Shown here in pieces: positions 28,571-36,384 of a stretch of 41,419 bases of DNA. This DNA is from Bacteroidota bacterium (lineage in GTDB: Bacteria > Bacteroidota > Bacteroidia > Bacteroidales > Prolixibacteraceae), in the NCBI GenBank assembly GCA_030706665.1, contig JAUZOB010000001.1, forward strand, positions 1 through 41,419, read 5' to 3'. Position 1 is the first letter of the stretch. Each line of letters starts with the position of its first letter. The notes beneath the pieces are model-generated. The model was not told the origin of the DNA, searched no databases, and was given only the letters and a program-made list of their open reading frames with translations. Both the position numbers and the translations under genes were made by a program.

Positions 28571-28578
28571 TATCTTTG
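28571..28578 (+). promoter_or_regulatory. -7 box of the gltX promoter
   Basis: TATCTTTG followed by CA is a full TAnnTTTG match, 28 nt before the gltX ATG. The -33 position is weak (CTTAG near 28551, not TTG). Confidence 0.55.
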
Positions 28579-28605
28579 CACTCAAATTTTTCAATCCTTT
28601 AATCG

Positions 28606-30138
28606 ATGAATGACAGAAAAGTGAGGGTAAGGTTTGCCCCGAGTCCGACCGGACCACTTCATATGGGTGGAGTGCGTACGGCCTTATTCAATTATCTTTT
28701 TGCAAAAAAGCATAATGGTGATTTTCTACTAAGGATCGAAGACACTGATCAGACACGTTATGTGCCAGGTGCAGAAGATTATATTATGGAATCTTTAGCA
28801 TGGTGTGGGCTGAAAGTTGACGAAGGAATACGTGAAGGAGGGCCTCATGGTCCATATCGCCAGAGTGAGCGTAAGGAGATCTATAAAGAATATGCGGAAG
28901 CATTGGTTAAAAGTGGAAATGCTTATTATGCTTTTGACAGTGCAGAGGAGCTTGACAAACTTAGGCATGAATATGAGTCAAAAGGTGAGAATTTTATCTA
29001 CAATGCTTCGACTCGTTCAAGTTTGAAGAATTCATTCACATTGTCTGACGAAGAGGTACAACGTCTTTTGAATTCAGAAGAATCATTTGTTGTTCGTTTC
29101 TGTATGCCAGATAATGAAGTAGTTACCGAGAATGATATAATCCGCGGAGAAGTATCATTCAATACCGGTTTGCTTGATGATAAGGTTTTATATAAATCGG
29201 ACGGAATGCCAACTTATCATTTGGCGAATGTTGTTGATGACCATTTAATGGAGATTACACATGTCATTCGCGGAGAAGAATGGTTATCCTCTATGCCTTT
29301 GCATGTATTGCTGTACAGAGCTCTTGGCTGGAGTGATACGATGCCACGCTTTGCTCATTTGCCACTTATTCTCAAACCGGTAGGTAAAGGAAAACTTAGT
29401 AAAAGGGATGGCGACAAATTAGGATTCCCCGTGTTCCCGTTACTATGGAATGATCCTTTTTCCGGCGAGGTCTCTCGCGGATATCGTGAAGACGGCTATT
29501 TCCCGGAAGCATTTATTAATATGTTGGCATTCCTTGGCTGGAATCCGGGTACCGAGCAGGAATTCTTCTCTTTGGAAGAACTGGTCGAGAACTTCTCTTT
29601 GGAAAGAGTGGGGAAATCAGGTTCTAAATTCGATCCCGAGAAAACAAAATGGTTCAATCACCAATATCTCATCCGCAGAAGTGATGAACAGATTGCAGAA
29701 CAATTCGAGGCGATACTCAAGTCGAAAGGAATTGCTGATTATGACAATGCAAAGGTGATCAGGATATGTGGATTGCTAAAAGAACGTGCCAATTTTGTTT
29801 CTGAGATCTGGAATCAGGGGTATTTCTTTTTCCAGGCTCCCACAGAATATGATGCGCAGGTTGTTAAAAAACGATGGAAAGCTGAAACTCCTCAAATGAT
29901 GAAGGAGATAGCTGAATTCCTGAATAGCGTGGACAATTGGGACACAGCTCCGTTGAAAGAAGCATTTTCTGCATTTGTTACAGGGAAAGGCTGGGGATTC
30001 GGAGCAGTAATGAATGCATTCAGACTTTGTCTAGTTGGTGCAGGAATCGGACCCGACTTGTTTGACATCTGCAATCTGATTGGTAAAGATGAGACTATTA
30101 ACCGAATAAATCGTGCTTTGAATCAGATACGGCTGTAA
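28606..30138 (+). CDS. gltX: Glutamate-tRNA ligase
   Basis: Charges tRNA-Glu with glutamate in the cytoplasm. This class I synthetase has RFAPSPTGPLHMGGVRTALF (HIGH-like motif, HMGG) at the N-terminus and FLLRIEDTDQTRY. The KMSKS-like loop is KLSKRDGDKLGFP. The C-terminal anticodon-binding region is helical and ends normally at residue 510. The start is fixed by ATG 28606, closely followed by the conserved KVRVRFAPSPTG. It appears to be a single-gene unit with its own promoter box upstream and a hairpin terminator downstream. Confidence 0.97.
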   Translation: MNDRKVRVRFAPSPTGPLHMGGVRTALFNYLFAKKHNGDFLLRIEDTDQTRYVPGAEDYIMESLAWCGLKVDEGIREGGPHGPYRQSERKEIYKEYAEALVKSGNAYYAFDSAEELDKLRHEYESKGENFIYNASTRSSLKNSFTLSDEEVQRLLNSEESFVVRFCMPDNEVVTENDIIRGEVSFNTGLLDDKVLYKSDGMPTYHLANVVDDHLMEITHVIRGEEWLSSMPLHVLLYRALGWSDTMPRFAHLPLILKPVGKGKLSKRDGDKLGFPVFPLLWNDPFSGEVSRGYREDGYFPEAFINMLAFLGWNPGTEQEFFSLEELVENFSLERVGKSGSKFDPEKTKWFNHQYLIRRSDEQIAEQFEAILKSKGIADYDNAKVIRICGLLKERANFVSEIWNQGYFFFQAPTEYDAQVVKKRWKAETPQMMKEIAEFLNSVDNWDTAPLKEAFSAFVTGKGWGFGAVMNAFRLCLVGAGIGPDLFDICNLIGKDETINRINRALNQIRL

Positions 30139-30170
30139 GGCCAGCATTAATTAATTATAGCTTTATGCTA

Positions 30171-30201
30171 AAAGGCTGTTCTGTAAAGGACAGCTTTTTT
30201 T
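30171..30201 (+). terminator. Terminator after gltX
   Basis: Stem GCTGTTC (30175-30181) with GGACAGC (30188-30194), one G-T pair, loop TGTAAA, followed by seven T residues. Confidence 0.8.
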
Positions 30202-30320
30202 ATGACCATGCCTGATTACTCTTTCTTTTGGTTAGAAATGAAAAGAATCTCTGCTTTTTTACAGTTCTATTGAACGAATCTGATTTCTCGTTTGTTAGAT
30301 AGTGACAAAGAATAGACGAT

Positions 30321-30848
30321 ATGAAAAAAATAGGATTGATATACTGGCCCAAAGGAGGAAGTGTTGAACGTTGTGCAACTATGATGTTTGACAAAATAGA
30401 GAACAGCGACATTGAGATTTTAGCATTAGATGACGTGAATGTATCAAAAATTTCGGGTTATGATTTGATTATATTGGGAGGATCAACGGTTGGAGCTGAT
30501 CATTGGGAAGATGCCCGTACGGAAAATCAATGGAGTTATTTTTTCGCTGATCTGAAAAATAATAATATAGACCTCAAAGGCAAAAAAGTAGCATTGTTTG
30601 GACTGGGGAATCAGGTTCTGTACCCATCCCAGTTTGTTGACGGGATTAATTCATTAAAGAAAAGCATTGAGGCTTTTGGCCCTGAATTTATTGGTTCCTG
30701 GTCAGTTAATTCATATGATTTTGAAGAATCAGAGTCAATCGTTGGAGGACGCTTTGTAGGACTGCCTCTGGATGAAGATACTCAATCAGAACTTACTGAA
30801 ACAAGAATTGAGAAATGGGTGAAACAACTTAGCGAAGAGTACGAATAA
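30321..30848 (+). CDS. Flavodoxin-family protein with an altered phosphate loop
   Basis: Resembles long-chain flavodoxins, small FMN proteins that carry electrons at low potential. Typical pieces are YDLIILGGSTVGADHWED, KKVALFGLGNQVLYPSQFVDG and the C-terminal GLPLDEDTQSELTETRIEKW. The length (175 residues) fits. The FMN phosphate-binding loop, usually T/S-x-T-G-x-T, instead reads YWPKGGSVE at residues 8-16. The usual Trp in the W-G-x-G loop is absent (TVGADHWED). FMN binding may therefore differ or be weaker. It sits alone between two terminators. I am confident of the family and not of electron-carrier function. Confidence 0.85.
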   Translation: MKKIGLIYWPKGGSVERCATMMFDKIENSDIEILALDDVNVSKISGYDLIILGGSTVGADHWEDARTENQWSYFFADLKNNNIDLKGKKVALFGLGNQVLYPSQFVDGINSLKKSIEAFGPEFIGSWSVNSYDFEESESIVGGRFVGLPLDEDTQSELTETRIEKWVKQLSEEYE

Positions 30849-30867
30849 AAGCTCTTTGTGAATGTTG

Positions 30868-30908
30868 GAAAGGCTATCTAAAATTGAGTTTTAGACAGCC
30901 TTTCTCTT
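30868..30908 (+). terminator. Terminator after the flavodoxin-like gene
   Basis: A 16-bp stem, 30868-30883 with 30889-30904, has a single A-C mismatch and the loop TTGAG, followed by TCTTTC. Confidence 0.85.
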
Positions 30909-31048
30909 TCTCCGAAGATGTTAAAATTTTTTAAAGTTCATGAAGCCATTAGGGAGAGAGAAAGAAAAGAGCTAACTTAAACCCTGTTTTTGTCAGTAAA
31001 GCAATAATTTATTCAATAGATAGTAATAATCGAAAATAGAAAGAGCAT

Positions 31049-31630
31049 ATGAAGAAATTACTCCTGCCTGTTTTTTTGATACTGCTTTTTACATGGTCTT
31101 GTAGTAAGAAGGAAAACGCTAAAGTTTTGATTCAGACAGATCAAGGAAATATTGAAGTTGAGGTTTTTGAGAAACAGGCTCCGGTAACTGCAAAGAATTT
31201 TTTAAAACATGTTGACAAGGGACATTACAATAATACGATCTTTTATAGGACTGTAAGATATGATAACCAGCCAAAAGACAGCATTAAAATTCAGGTAATA
31301 CAAGGTGGTGTTTTTGATGAAAATATCATTGATAAATTTAAAAGTATTCCACATGAAACAACTAAGAAAACAGGTATAAAACACAAAAATGGTGTTGTTT
31401 CAATGGCAAGAGTCAGTCCCGGAACTGCATCAACGGAATTCTTTATTTGTATTGGCGATCAGCCACAACTTGATTATGGTGGAAAGCGCAATCCGGATGG
31501 GAAAGGGTTTGCTGCATTTGCCAAAGTAATTAAAGGAATGGATGTGGTGAAAAAAATTCAGCAACTGCAGGATAGTTGTCAGTTCCTTAAGAAACCTGTA
31601 ACGATTAGAACAATTACCAGGGAAAAATAA
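31049..31630 (+). CDS. Peptidyl-prolyl cis-trans isomerase, cyclophilin type, probable lipoprotein
   Basis: Cyclophilins speed cis-trans isomerisation of prolyl bonds during folding. The family core is visible: TDQGNIEVEVFEKQAPVTAKNFL, here split as TDQGNIEVEV and QAPVTAKNFLKHV, then HYNNTIFYRTV. VIQGGVF, GVVSMAR, STEFFICIGDQPQLDY, and FAAFAKVIKGMDVVKKI follow. The substrate Arg of the usual FHRV motif is present as FYRTV. The N-terminus (MKKLLLPVFLILLFTWSC) is a signal peptide ending in Cys18, which suggests a lipoprotein in the periplasm, although Thr at -3 is not the best lipobox. The length is 193 residues. It converges on the DUF4251 gene across a shared terminator. Confidence 0.93.
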   Translation: MKKLLLPVFLILLFTWSCSKKENAKVLIQTDQGNIEVEVFEKQAPVTAKNFLKHVDKGHYNNTIFYRTVRYDNQPKDSIKIQVIQGGVFDENIIDKFKSIPHETTKKTGIKHKNGVVSMARVSPGTASTEFFICIGDQPQLDYGGKRNPDGKGFAAFAKVIKGMDVVKKIQQLQDSCQFLKKPVTIRTITREK

Positions 31631-31856
31631 AAAGAGTGACAAGAATCATGCTATAGCTTATTGTTATCAATGATTTTCTTTTTTAGTCTCTTGTTCTTAA
31701 AGTAAGCAGAAATACCGGATGCTGTCTGTTTTTTGTTTGAATAAAGTTTGGAGACAATAGCGAGAATAGATTCCTGAATATTGTTGGATTGAAAATGTGG
31801 TAGTTGCGATCCTTAATAGATGAATTAAATATAGATTAAATGGATCGATCTAAATG

Positions 31857-31913
31857 AATCGGGATCTTGAGTTAATGGATAGGAATCATCAAACTCAAAA
31901 TCCCGATTTTATT
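31857..31913. terminator. Bidirectional terminator between the cyclophilin and DUF4251 genes
   Basis: AATCGGGAT (31857-31865) pairs with ATCCCGATT (31900-31908). After a 2x2 internal loop, TGAGTT (31868-31873) pairs with AACTCA (31892-31897). A T-rich run follows on the plus strand. It abuts the stop of the minus-strand gene at 31914. Confidence 0.75.
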
Positions 31914-32429
31914 TTATTTAGGTTCCTTCTCAGAAATGATCCCATTAAAAGAAATGCTTTGACGCATGTCATCCTGCACATTCAGTGTCGCATACCCATG
32001 CTGGCTTACATTTAGAAATAGAATGTAATGTCTTCGTGTGTCAAGAGGGGAGATTTTAATATTCCAACCTCCTTTTTTTAATAATGTTGAAGTGTATTCA
32101 AATTTTAAACTTTTGAACTTGATTCCACTATCTTCATTCAATGGTGCACTGTAAGCACGACCGAAATAGGGTAAAAAAGCTTCAATGGTATCATTTGTAA
32201 CACTCAGATTGTAAGATGAAGTCAGGTTGATTGTCGGACCACCCATGGGACTTGCCTGTTGGGCTTCGAAGATAAATCTTTTCCCCTCAATCATCTTCTT
32301 TACAGCAGCAACCTTTTCAGCCTGACGCGAACTTCCGGACTTATGTATTGTTTGAGCCCATCCGATTCCACTCAGCATATGAATACTGAAAAAGGTCAGG
32401 CACATAAAAATTAAGGCGGACTTTTTCAT
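31914..32429 (-). CDS. DUF4251 family exported protein
   Basis: A 171-residue protein with an N-terminal signal peptide (MKKSALIFMCLTFFSIHMLSG, cut near Ala25). The mature part has the DUF4251 pattern: a leading helix VAAVKKMIEGKRFIFEAQQA, then SYNLSVTNDTIEAFLPYFGRAY, and later the beta-rich KGGWNIKISPLDTR and YATLNVQDDMRQSISFNG. The GKRFIFEA to PYFGRA spacing is characteristic of this Bacteroidota family of unknown function. It is likely periplasmic. It lies downstream of the YbjQ-family gene on the same strand with a 156-bp gap, and shares a terminator with the convergent cyclophilin gene. Confidence 0.88.
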   Translation of the reverse strand: MKKSALIFMCLTFFSIHMLSGIGWAQTIHKSGSSRQAEKVAAVKKMIEGKRFIFEAQQASPMGGPTINLTSSYNLSVTNDTIEAFLPYFGRAYSAPLNEDSGIKFKSLKFEYTSTLLKKGGWNIKISPLDTRRHYILFLNVSQHGYATLNVQDDMRQSISFNGIISEKEPK

Positions 32430-32585
32430 ACTTCATTTTTTATATAAAGATAGTATCAAAAAGTGTGCAATGAGTATTAAAAATGATAATCATTCTGTCT
32501 TAGTCTGCTAAGCATTTCAACTAAGAACAAATTATAAAACGAGATTGATCATCAATTTCTTATGAATAAGATGATGCGGTCGCAA

Positions 32586-32909
32586 TTAGTCTTTGAAAAA
32601 GATAGCAGTACCAGTAGCAGTAACCATAAGCATGCTTCCGCCCTGGCCCAAAGTTTCATAATCAAGGTCAACACCGATTACGGCATTGGCACCCAATTCA
32701 AATGCTCGCTGAGTCATTTCCCTGATTGCAGTCTCGCGTGCTTCTTTGAGAACTCTTTCATAAGAACCCGAACGACCGCCAACGATATCACGAATTCCAG
32801 CCAGAATATCTTTGAAGATGTTGGCACCAATAATTGTTTCACCCGCAACTACACCATAGTATGAAACGATAGTCTTCCCTTCGAGACTATTTGTTGTTGT
32901 AATTAACAT
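32586..32909 (-). CDS. YbjQ/UPF0145 family protein
   Basis: A 107-residue soluble protein with the family opening MLITTTNSLEGKTIVSYYGVV, here recognised by TTTNSLEGK and VVAGETIIGANIFKD. It continues with SYERVLKEARETAIREM and the C-terminal GANAVIGVDLDYETL, then MLMVTATGTAI. The family is annotated as putative heavy-metal binding and forms oligomers, but its role is not established. The length is full. It reads away from the large empty region at 32910-33689. I find no consensus promoter box for it. Confidence 0.93.
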   Translation of the reverse strand: MLITTTNSLEGKTIVSYYGVVAGETIIGANIFKDILAGIRDIVGGRSGSYERVLKEARETAIREMTQRAFELGANAVIGVDLDYETLGQGGSMLMVTATGTAIFFKD

Positions 32910-33278
32910 AGCCTAAAAAATTAAGTGACATTAATAATTGAGTAATTTATTGCATCTCTCTATAAGTATTTGATCTCTCATTTTTGTTTCATTCGATCCT
33001 CGATTTTTTATGAATAATTCACTTCTGCTTTTGTTCGTTTTGTATTTTTTTGAATATACCTTCTACTACCCTTGATTGAGTGAGTAAATGAGACAGAAAG
33101 AGAAGTCGAATGCTTTGGAAAAATTAGTTGTGTTGTGTTTTGCAATTTTCTAAAGAATTTGCATCCTTTTTAATTTTTTCTCACAACACTGAGATATTTA
33201 ATTCTGAGGGAACATGATTCTTCTCTTTTTTATGGGTAGGAGCACTTATATATCTAGATGTTAAATTTTCCCAAGTGG

Positions 33279-33300
33279 AACTAAAATGATGATTTTAGTT
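33279..33300. repeat. Perfect palindrome, possible operator
   Basis: AACTAAAAT (33279-33287) and ATTTTAGTT (33292-33300) are perfect inverted repeats around GATG. It lies 37 bp before the small frame at 33337. It could be a protein-binding site or a weak terminator. Confidence 0.4.
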
Positions 33301-33336
33301 TAAAATAGTAATGTTAAAACTGGTATTACTTCTCGT

Positions 33337-33417
33337 ATGTCTTTGAAGAAGACATTAAAGCAGCAAATTGATAATATGAAAAAGAGGTTTGGTTATTCAC
33401 ATTCGGAGAAAAACTAA
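33337..33417 (+). CDS. Possible small protein of 26 residues
   Basis: ATG 33337 to TAA 33417 encodes a short, basic peptide beginning MSLKKTLKQQIDNMKKRFGY. The first part could be an amphipathic helix, with Lys at K4, K5, K8, K15 and K16. It has no recognisable family. It lies between a palindrome and a terminator-like hairpin, so it may be a real small gene. A chance frame of this length in AT-rich DNA is equally possible. Confidence 0.25.
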   Translation: MSLKKTLKQQIDNMKKRFGYSHSEKN

Positions 33418-33476
33418 TTATTTGAAAGGGTTGAAGATGCACGTTTATTTGATGCACAGGATTTAACAAATGAAAG

Positions 33477-33537
33477 ATCAGCCTTCCTTTTTTTGTAAAA
33501 CCGGCTAAGATTACTAATATTGTAGGCTGATTTTTAT
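33477..33537 (+). terminator. Terminator-like hairpin in the gap before the serine palmitoyltransferase gene
   Basis: ATCAGCCT (33477-33484) pairs perfectly with AGGCTGAT (33524-33531), and TTTTATC follows. The loop of 39 nt is long, so the strength is uncertain. Confidence 0.5.
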
Positions 33538-33607
33538 CGGAAATCTGTATAAATTAGTAAAATCAAATTGATTTGTTTTTCAATTATTCAAATAATTTGA
33601 GCAGGGA

Positions 33608-33637
33608 TTTGATTTTATTCAACAGCATGCATCTTTG
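33608..33637 (+). promoter_or_regulatory. Probable promoter of the serine palmitoyltransferase gene
   Basis: TTTG (33608-33611), 18 bp, CATCTTTG (33630-33637), one mismatch from the TAnnTTTG consensus. Transcription would begin near 33644, which argues against translation from the TTG at 33648. Confidence 0.4.
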
Positions 33638-33689
33638 ATTGGCATAATTGTATATTACAATTCATCTGTTCCTATATATTGTTTTGTTA

Positions 33690-34898
33690 ATGATGAAAAC
33701 CCTACAACGTAAATTATCACAGTATGACGTGCCTCAAAAACTGATTGAGGCCGGACTATATCCTTATTACAGGAAAATTGAATCAGATCAGGACACTGAA
33801 GTTTTTATTGATGGACATAAAGTGTTAATGTTCGGTTCGAACAGCTATTTGGGATTGACAAATCATCCAAAAGTAAAAGAGGCAGCAAAGAAAGCTATTG
33901 ATAAATATGGAACGGGATGTGCCGGTTCACGTTTTTTGAATGGAACTTTAGATATTCATATTGAATTAGAAGAAAGACTTGCCCGGTTAGTCGGTAAAGA
34001 TCAGGCGGTATGTTTTAGTACCGGTTTCCAGGTTAATCTGGGAGTTGTTTCATCTGTTTCCGATCGAAACGATTATGTTTTTCTTGATGATTTGGATCAT
34101 GCTTCGATTATAGAAGGAAGCCGATTGTCTTTTTCAAAAGTGATGAAGTATTCGCATAATAATATGGAATCACTTGAAAATAAGATTAAAAACTGTGAGC
34201 CTGACCGTATCAAGATGATTGTAGTGGATGGAATTTTTTCAATGGAAGGAGATATTGTAAATCTACCGGAAATTGTAAGAATTGCAGAAAAATATAATGC
34301 ATCGATCATGGTTGATGATGCTCACGCATTAGGTGTTATCGGAGCAAAAGGATCTGGCACTGCTTCTCATTTCGGATTAACTGATAAGGTTGACCTGATA
34401 ATGGGAACTTTCTCCAAATCACTGGCTTCATTGGGAGGTTTTATTGCTGGAGATCGTGAGGTCGTTAATTACCTGAAACATAATGCCCGCTCATTGATGT
34501 TTTCTGCAAGTATGACACCTGCTTCAACTGCAAGTGCTCTTGCTGCATTGGATATAATGGAGAGTGAACCTGAAAGAATTCAACATCTTTGGGATTTAAC
34601 TCATCATGCTTTGAAAGGATTTAAAGAATTAGGTTTTGATACTGGAAAATCAGAAACTCCAATTATTCCTTTGTTTATTCGTGATGATGTTAAAGCACTG
34701 GAAATGACCAAGATCTTATTAGCAGAGGGTGTCTTTGTTAATCCTGTAATTTCCCCAGGCGTTCCGAAAGAAGACAGTCTGATCCGTTTCTCTCTAATGG
34801 CTACTCATACTTTTGAACAGGTTAATGAAGCAATGGAAAAAATTGCAGCTGTAGCTAAAAAAGTGGGTGTGAATTTATCGTCATCTGTTCTATTATAA
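33690..34898 (+). CDS. spt: Serine palmitoyltransferase (alpha-oxoamine synthase family)
   Basis: Condenses serine with a long-chain acyl-CoA to form 3-ketosphinganine, the first step of sphingolipid synthesis, using pyridoxal phosphate. Conserved parts are FGSNSYLGLTNHPKV, GTGCAGSRFLNGT, DDLDHASIIEGSRLS, VVDGIFSMEGD, MVDDAHALGVIG and GTFSKSLASLGGF with Lys243 as the cofactor lysine. Related enzymes of the same fold include 8-amino-7-oxononanoate synthase and glycine C-acetyltransferase. No biotin genes are adjacent, and the closest resemblance I recall is to Bacteroides serine palmitoyltransferase. A TTG start at 33648 would add fourteen hydrophobic residues. ATG 33690 or 33693 fits better, giving 402 residues. 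A short-chain dehydrogenase follows after 21 bp. Confidence 0.88.
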   Translation: MMKTLQRKLSQYDVPQKLIEAGLYPYYRKIESDQDTEVFIDGHKVLMFGSNSYLGLTNHPKVKEAAKKAIDKYGTGCAGSRFLNGTLDIHIELEERLARLVGKDQAVCFSTGFQVNLGVVSSVSDRNDYVFLDDLDHASIIEGSRLSFSKVMKYSHNNMESLENKIKNCEPDRIKMIVVDGIFSMEGDIVNLPEIVRIAEKYNASIMVDDAHALGVIGAKGSGTASHFGLTDKVDLIMGTFSKSLASLGGFIAGDREVVNYLKHNARSLMFSASMTPASTASALAALDIMESEPERIQHLWDLTHHALKGFKELGFDTGKSETPIIPLFIRDDVKALEMTKILLAEGVFVNPVISPGVPKEDSLIRFSLMATHTFEQVNEAMEKIAAVAKKVGVNLSSSVLL

Positions 34899-34919
34899 TC
34901 TTTTCTAAAAGATTCCGGA

Positions 34920-35726
34920 ATGACTAAAGTGATATTGGTAACGGGAGTTTCGTCCGGATTTGGACGACAGATTGCTAAAATTCTGTCTGAGACCGGATAT
35001 AATGTATACGGAACTTCTCGGAGAGATATTGATCCTCTGCCCAACATCAATCTGCTGAAAATGGATGTTACGGATGAGAATTCTGTAAAGGCAGGAGTTG
35101 AGCAGATCCTTGCGAAAGAAGGTAAAATTGATATCCTGGTTAATAATGCAGGGATGGGGATTTCGGGAGCAATTGAAGATTCTTCGGCTGAAGAAATCAA
35201 GCTTCAGATGGACACGAACTTCATGGGTGCTGTACATACAATTCAGGCTGTTTTACCATCAATGCGAAACCAGAAGAGTGGAACGATTATTAATATCAGC
35301 TCTGTTGGAGGATTAATGGGATTGCCATTTCAGGGTTTTTATTCAGCCAGTAAATACGCAATAGAAGGGATGAGCGAGGCGTTAAGTATGGAACTTAGAG
35401 CTTTTAATATCAATGTAGTTCTCATTAACCCGGGCGATTTCAGAACTAATTTCACTGCAAACAGAAGAATTATTCAGAAGGCACAAAAAGATAGTGCATA
35501 TAATGAGCAGTTTGAAAAGACTCTTAAGATTATTGAGAAAGACGAAAACGGTGGGCTTTCACCTGAAGTCCTGGCAAAGAAGATTTGTCAGATTGTAAAG
35601 AAGAAAAAGCCTTGCCCAAGATATGTTATTGCTTCTTTTGAACAGAAATTAGCTGTAGTACTAAAACGTATTCTTCCGGATGCCCTGTACAATAAGATGC
35701 TTGAAGGACATTACGGGATTCATTAA
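34920..35726 (+). CDS. Short-chain dehydrogenase/reductase, candidate 3-ketosphinganine reductase
   Basis: A classical SDR of 268 residues. The nucleotide-binding TGVSSGFG lies near the N-terminus and NNAG follows at mid-length. The catalytic Ser is in INISSVGG and the YSASK motif supplies Tyr and Lys. TSRRD, with arginines after the second strand, suggests NADPH. The C-terminal segment (KLAVVLKRILPDALYNKML) is amphipathic and could touch the membrane. It starts 21 bp after the serine palmitoyltransferase gene and ends at a strong terminator, so the two form an operon. A role in reducing 3-ketosphinganine is an inference from that context. The SDR family alone does not show the substrate. Confidence 0.87.
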   Translation: MTKVILVTGVSSGFGRQIAKILSETGYNVYGTSRRDIDPLPNINLLKMDVTDENSVKAGVEQILAKEGKIDILVNNAGMGISGAIEDSSAEEIKLQMDTNFMGAVHTIQAVLPSMRNQKSGTIINISSVGGLMGLPFQGFYSASKYAIEGMSEALSMELRAFNINVVLINPGDFRTNFTANRRIIQKAQKDSAYNEQFEKTLKIIEKDENGGLSPEVLAKKICQIVKKKKPCPRYVIASFEQKLAVVLKRILPDALYNKMLEGHYGIH

Positions 35727-35750
35727 TAGAAGTTTAAAAATTAAATTTGA

Positions 35751-35801
35751 GCGGGATTTTATAAAACTGATTGTTGATCAGTTTATAGAATCCCGTTTTT
35801 A
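35751..35801 (+). terminator. Terminator of the sphingolipid gene pair
   Basis: A long stem of about 18 bp (35752-35770 with 35778-35795) has one mismatch and one bulge and the loop TTGTTGA, followed by TTTTTAT. Confidence 0.88.
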
Positions 35802-35922
35802 TTTGAATTTTGTTGTAGTCTCCGAATGGAGGTAATTACTCGGGGATTACTGGTACTGTTGTTGTGTGCTAGAGATTTTGTCAGAGTGCTATGCTGCTTT
35901 TGAGGCGATGATTTGAGTTCTT

Positions 35923-36384
35923 CTATTCGCCTCCCACATAATTGTAAAAGATCGTATGCCGGTTTGTTGATGTTTCTTGATTTATTAGCTCCTTTATAAG
36001 GAGTCCGGTATAACCTCCCAAGTTTAATTTGTATGCATCTTCAAGTTTTATCCATATGAATTCCTGTGCTTCGTCATTTAATAGGACTTCTTTTGAATCT
36101 GTCCGACAAGTATAGTCAATGAATATGAAATGCTTGTCTGTATGAAATTTGTTGCTTGAGATACATTCCTGTAATCCGATTAAGCGAATGTCATATATGG
36201 AGAGCCCGGTCTCTTCTTTTATCTCTCTTCTGAGTGCTTCTTCCATTCTTTCTCCGGTTTCAATGTGTCCACCAGGGATTACATATTCATTATTCCATTT
36301 ACTGGATTTGCATAGCAAGATCTCATTGTCGGGATTGAATATGATCGCACTGACTGTGGGTTCAGGATACCTGCTCAATTCCAT
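35923..36384 (-). CDS. NUDIX hydrolase
   Basis: NUDIX enzymes cleave nucleoside diphosphates linked to another group. The full NUDIX box is present at about residues 38-61: GGHIETGERM then EEALRREIKEETGL, with the REIKEE core that binds metal. The rest has the usual N-terminal strand TVSAIIFNPDNEILLCK and a later WIKLEDAYKLNLGGYT. The length is 153 residues, with no signal peptide. The substrate cannot be told from the sequence. The gene is alone on its strand between the sphingolipid pair and a long empty region, with two copies of TTGATCATG upstream of its start. Confidence 0.9.
   Translation of the reverse strand: MELSRYPEPTVSAIIFNPDNEILLCKSSKWNNEYVIPGGHIETGERMEEALRREIKEETGLSIYDIRLIGLQECISSNKFHTDKHFIFIDYTCRTDSKEVLLNDEAQEFIWIKLEDAYKLNLGGYTGLLIKELINQETSTNRHTIFYNYVGGE

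Larger units (their letters stand above)
28173..28605. other. Intergenic region between glgP and gltX
   Basis: 433 bp that hold the long inverted repeat (28200-28373) and the gltX promoter box (28571-28578). I see no further gene. Confidence 0.55.
32910..33689. other. Long intergenic region with a possible small transcription unit
   Basis: About 780 bp between the divergent YbjQ and serine palmitoyltransferase genes. No family-recognisable gene is present. It holds a perfect palindrome (33279-33300), a 26-codon frame (33337-33417), a terminator-like hairpin (33477-33537) and a near-consensus promoter for the next gene (33608-33637). The part from 32910 to 33278 is T-rich and shows nothing I can support. 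Confidence 0.5.
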
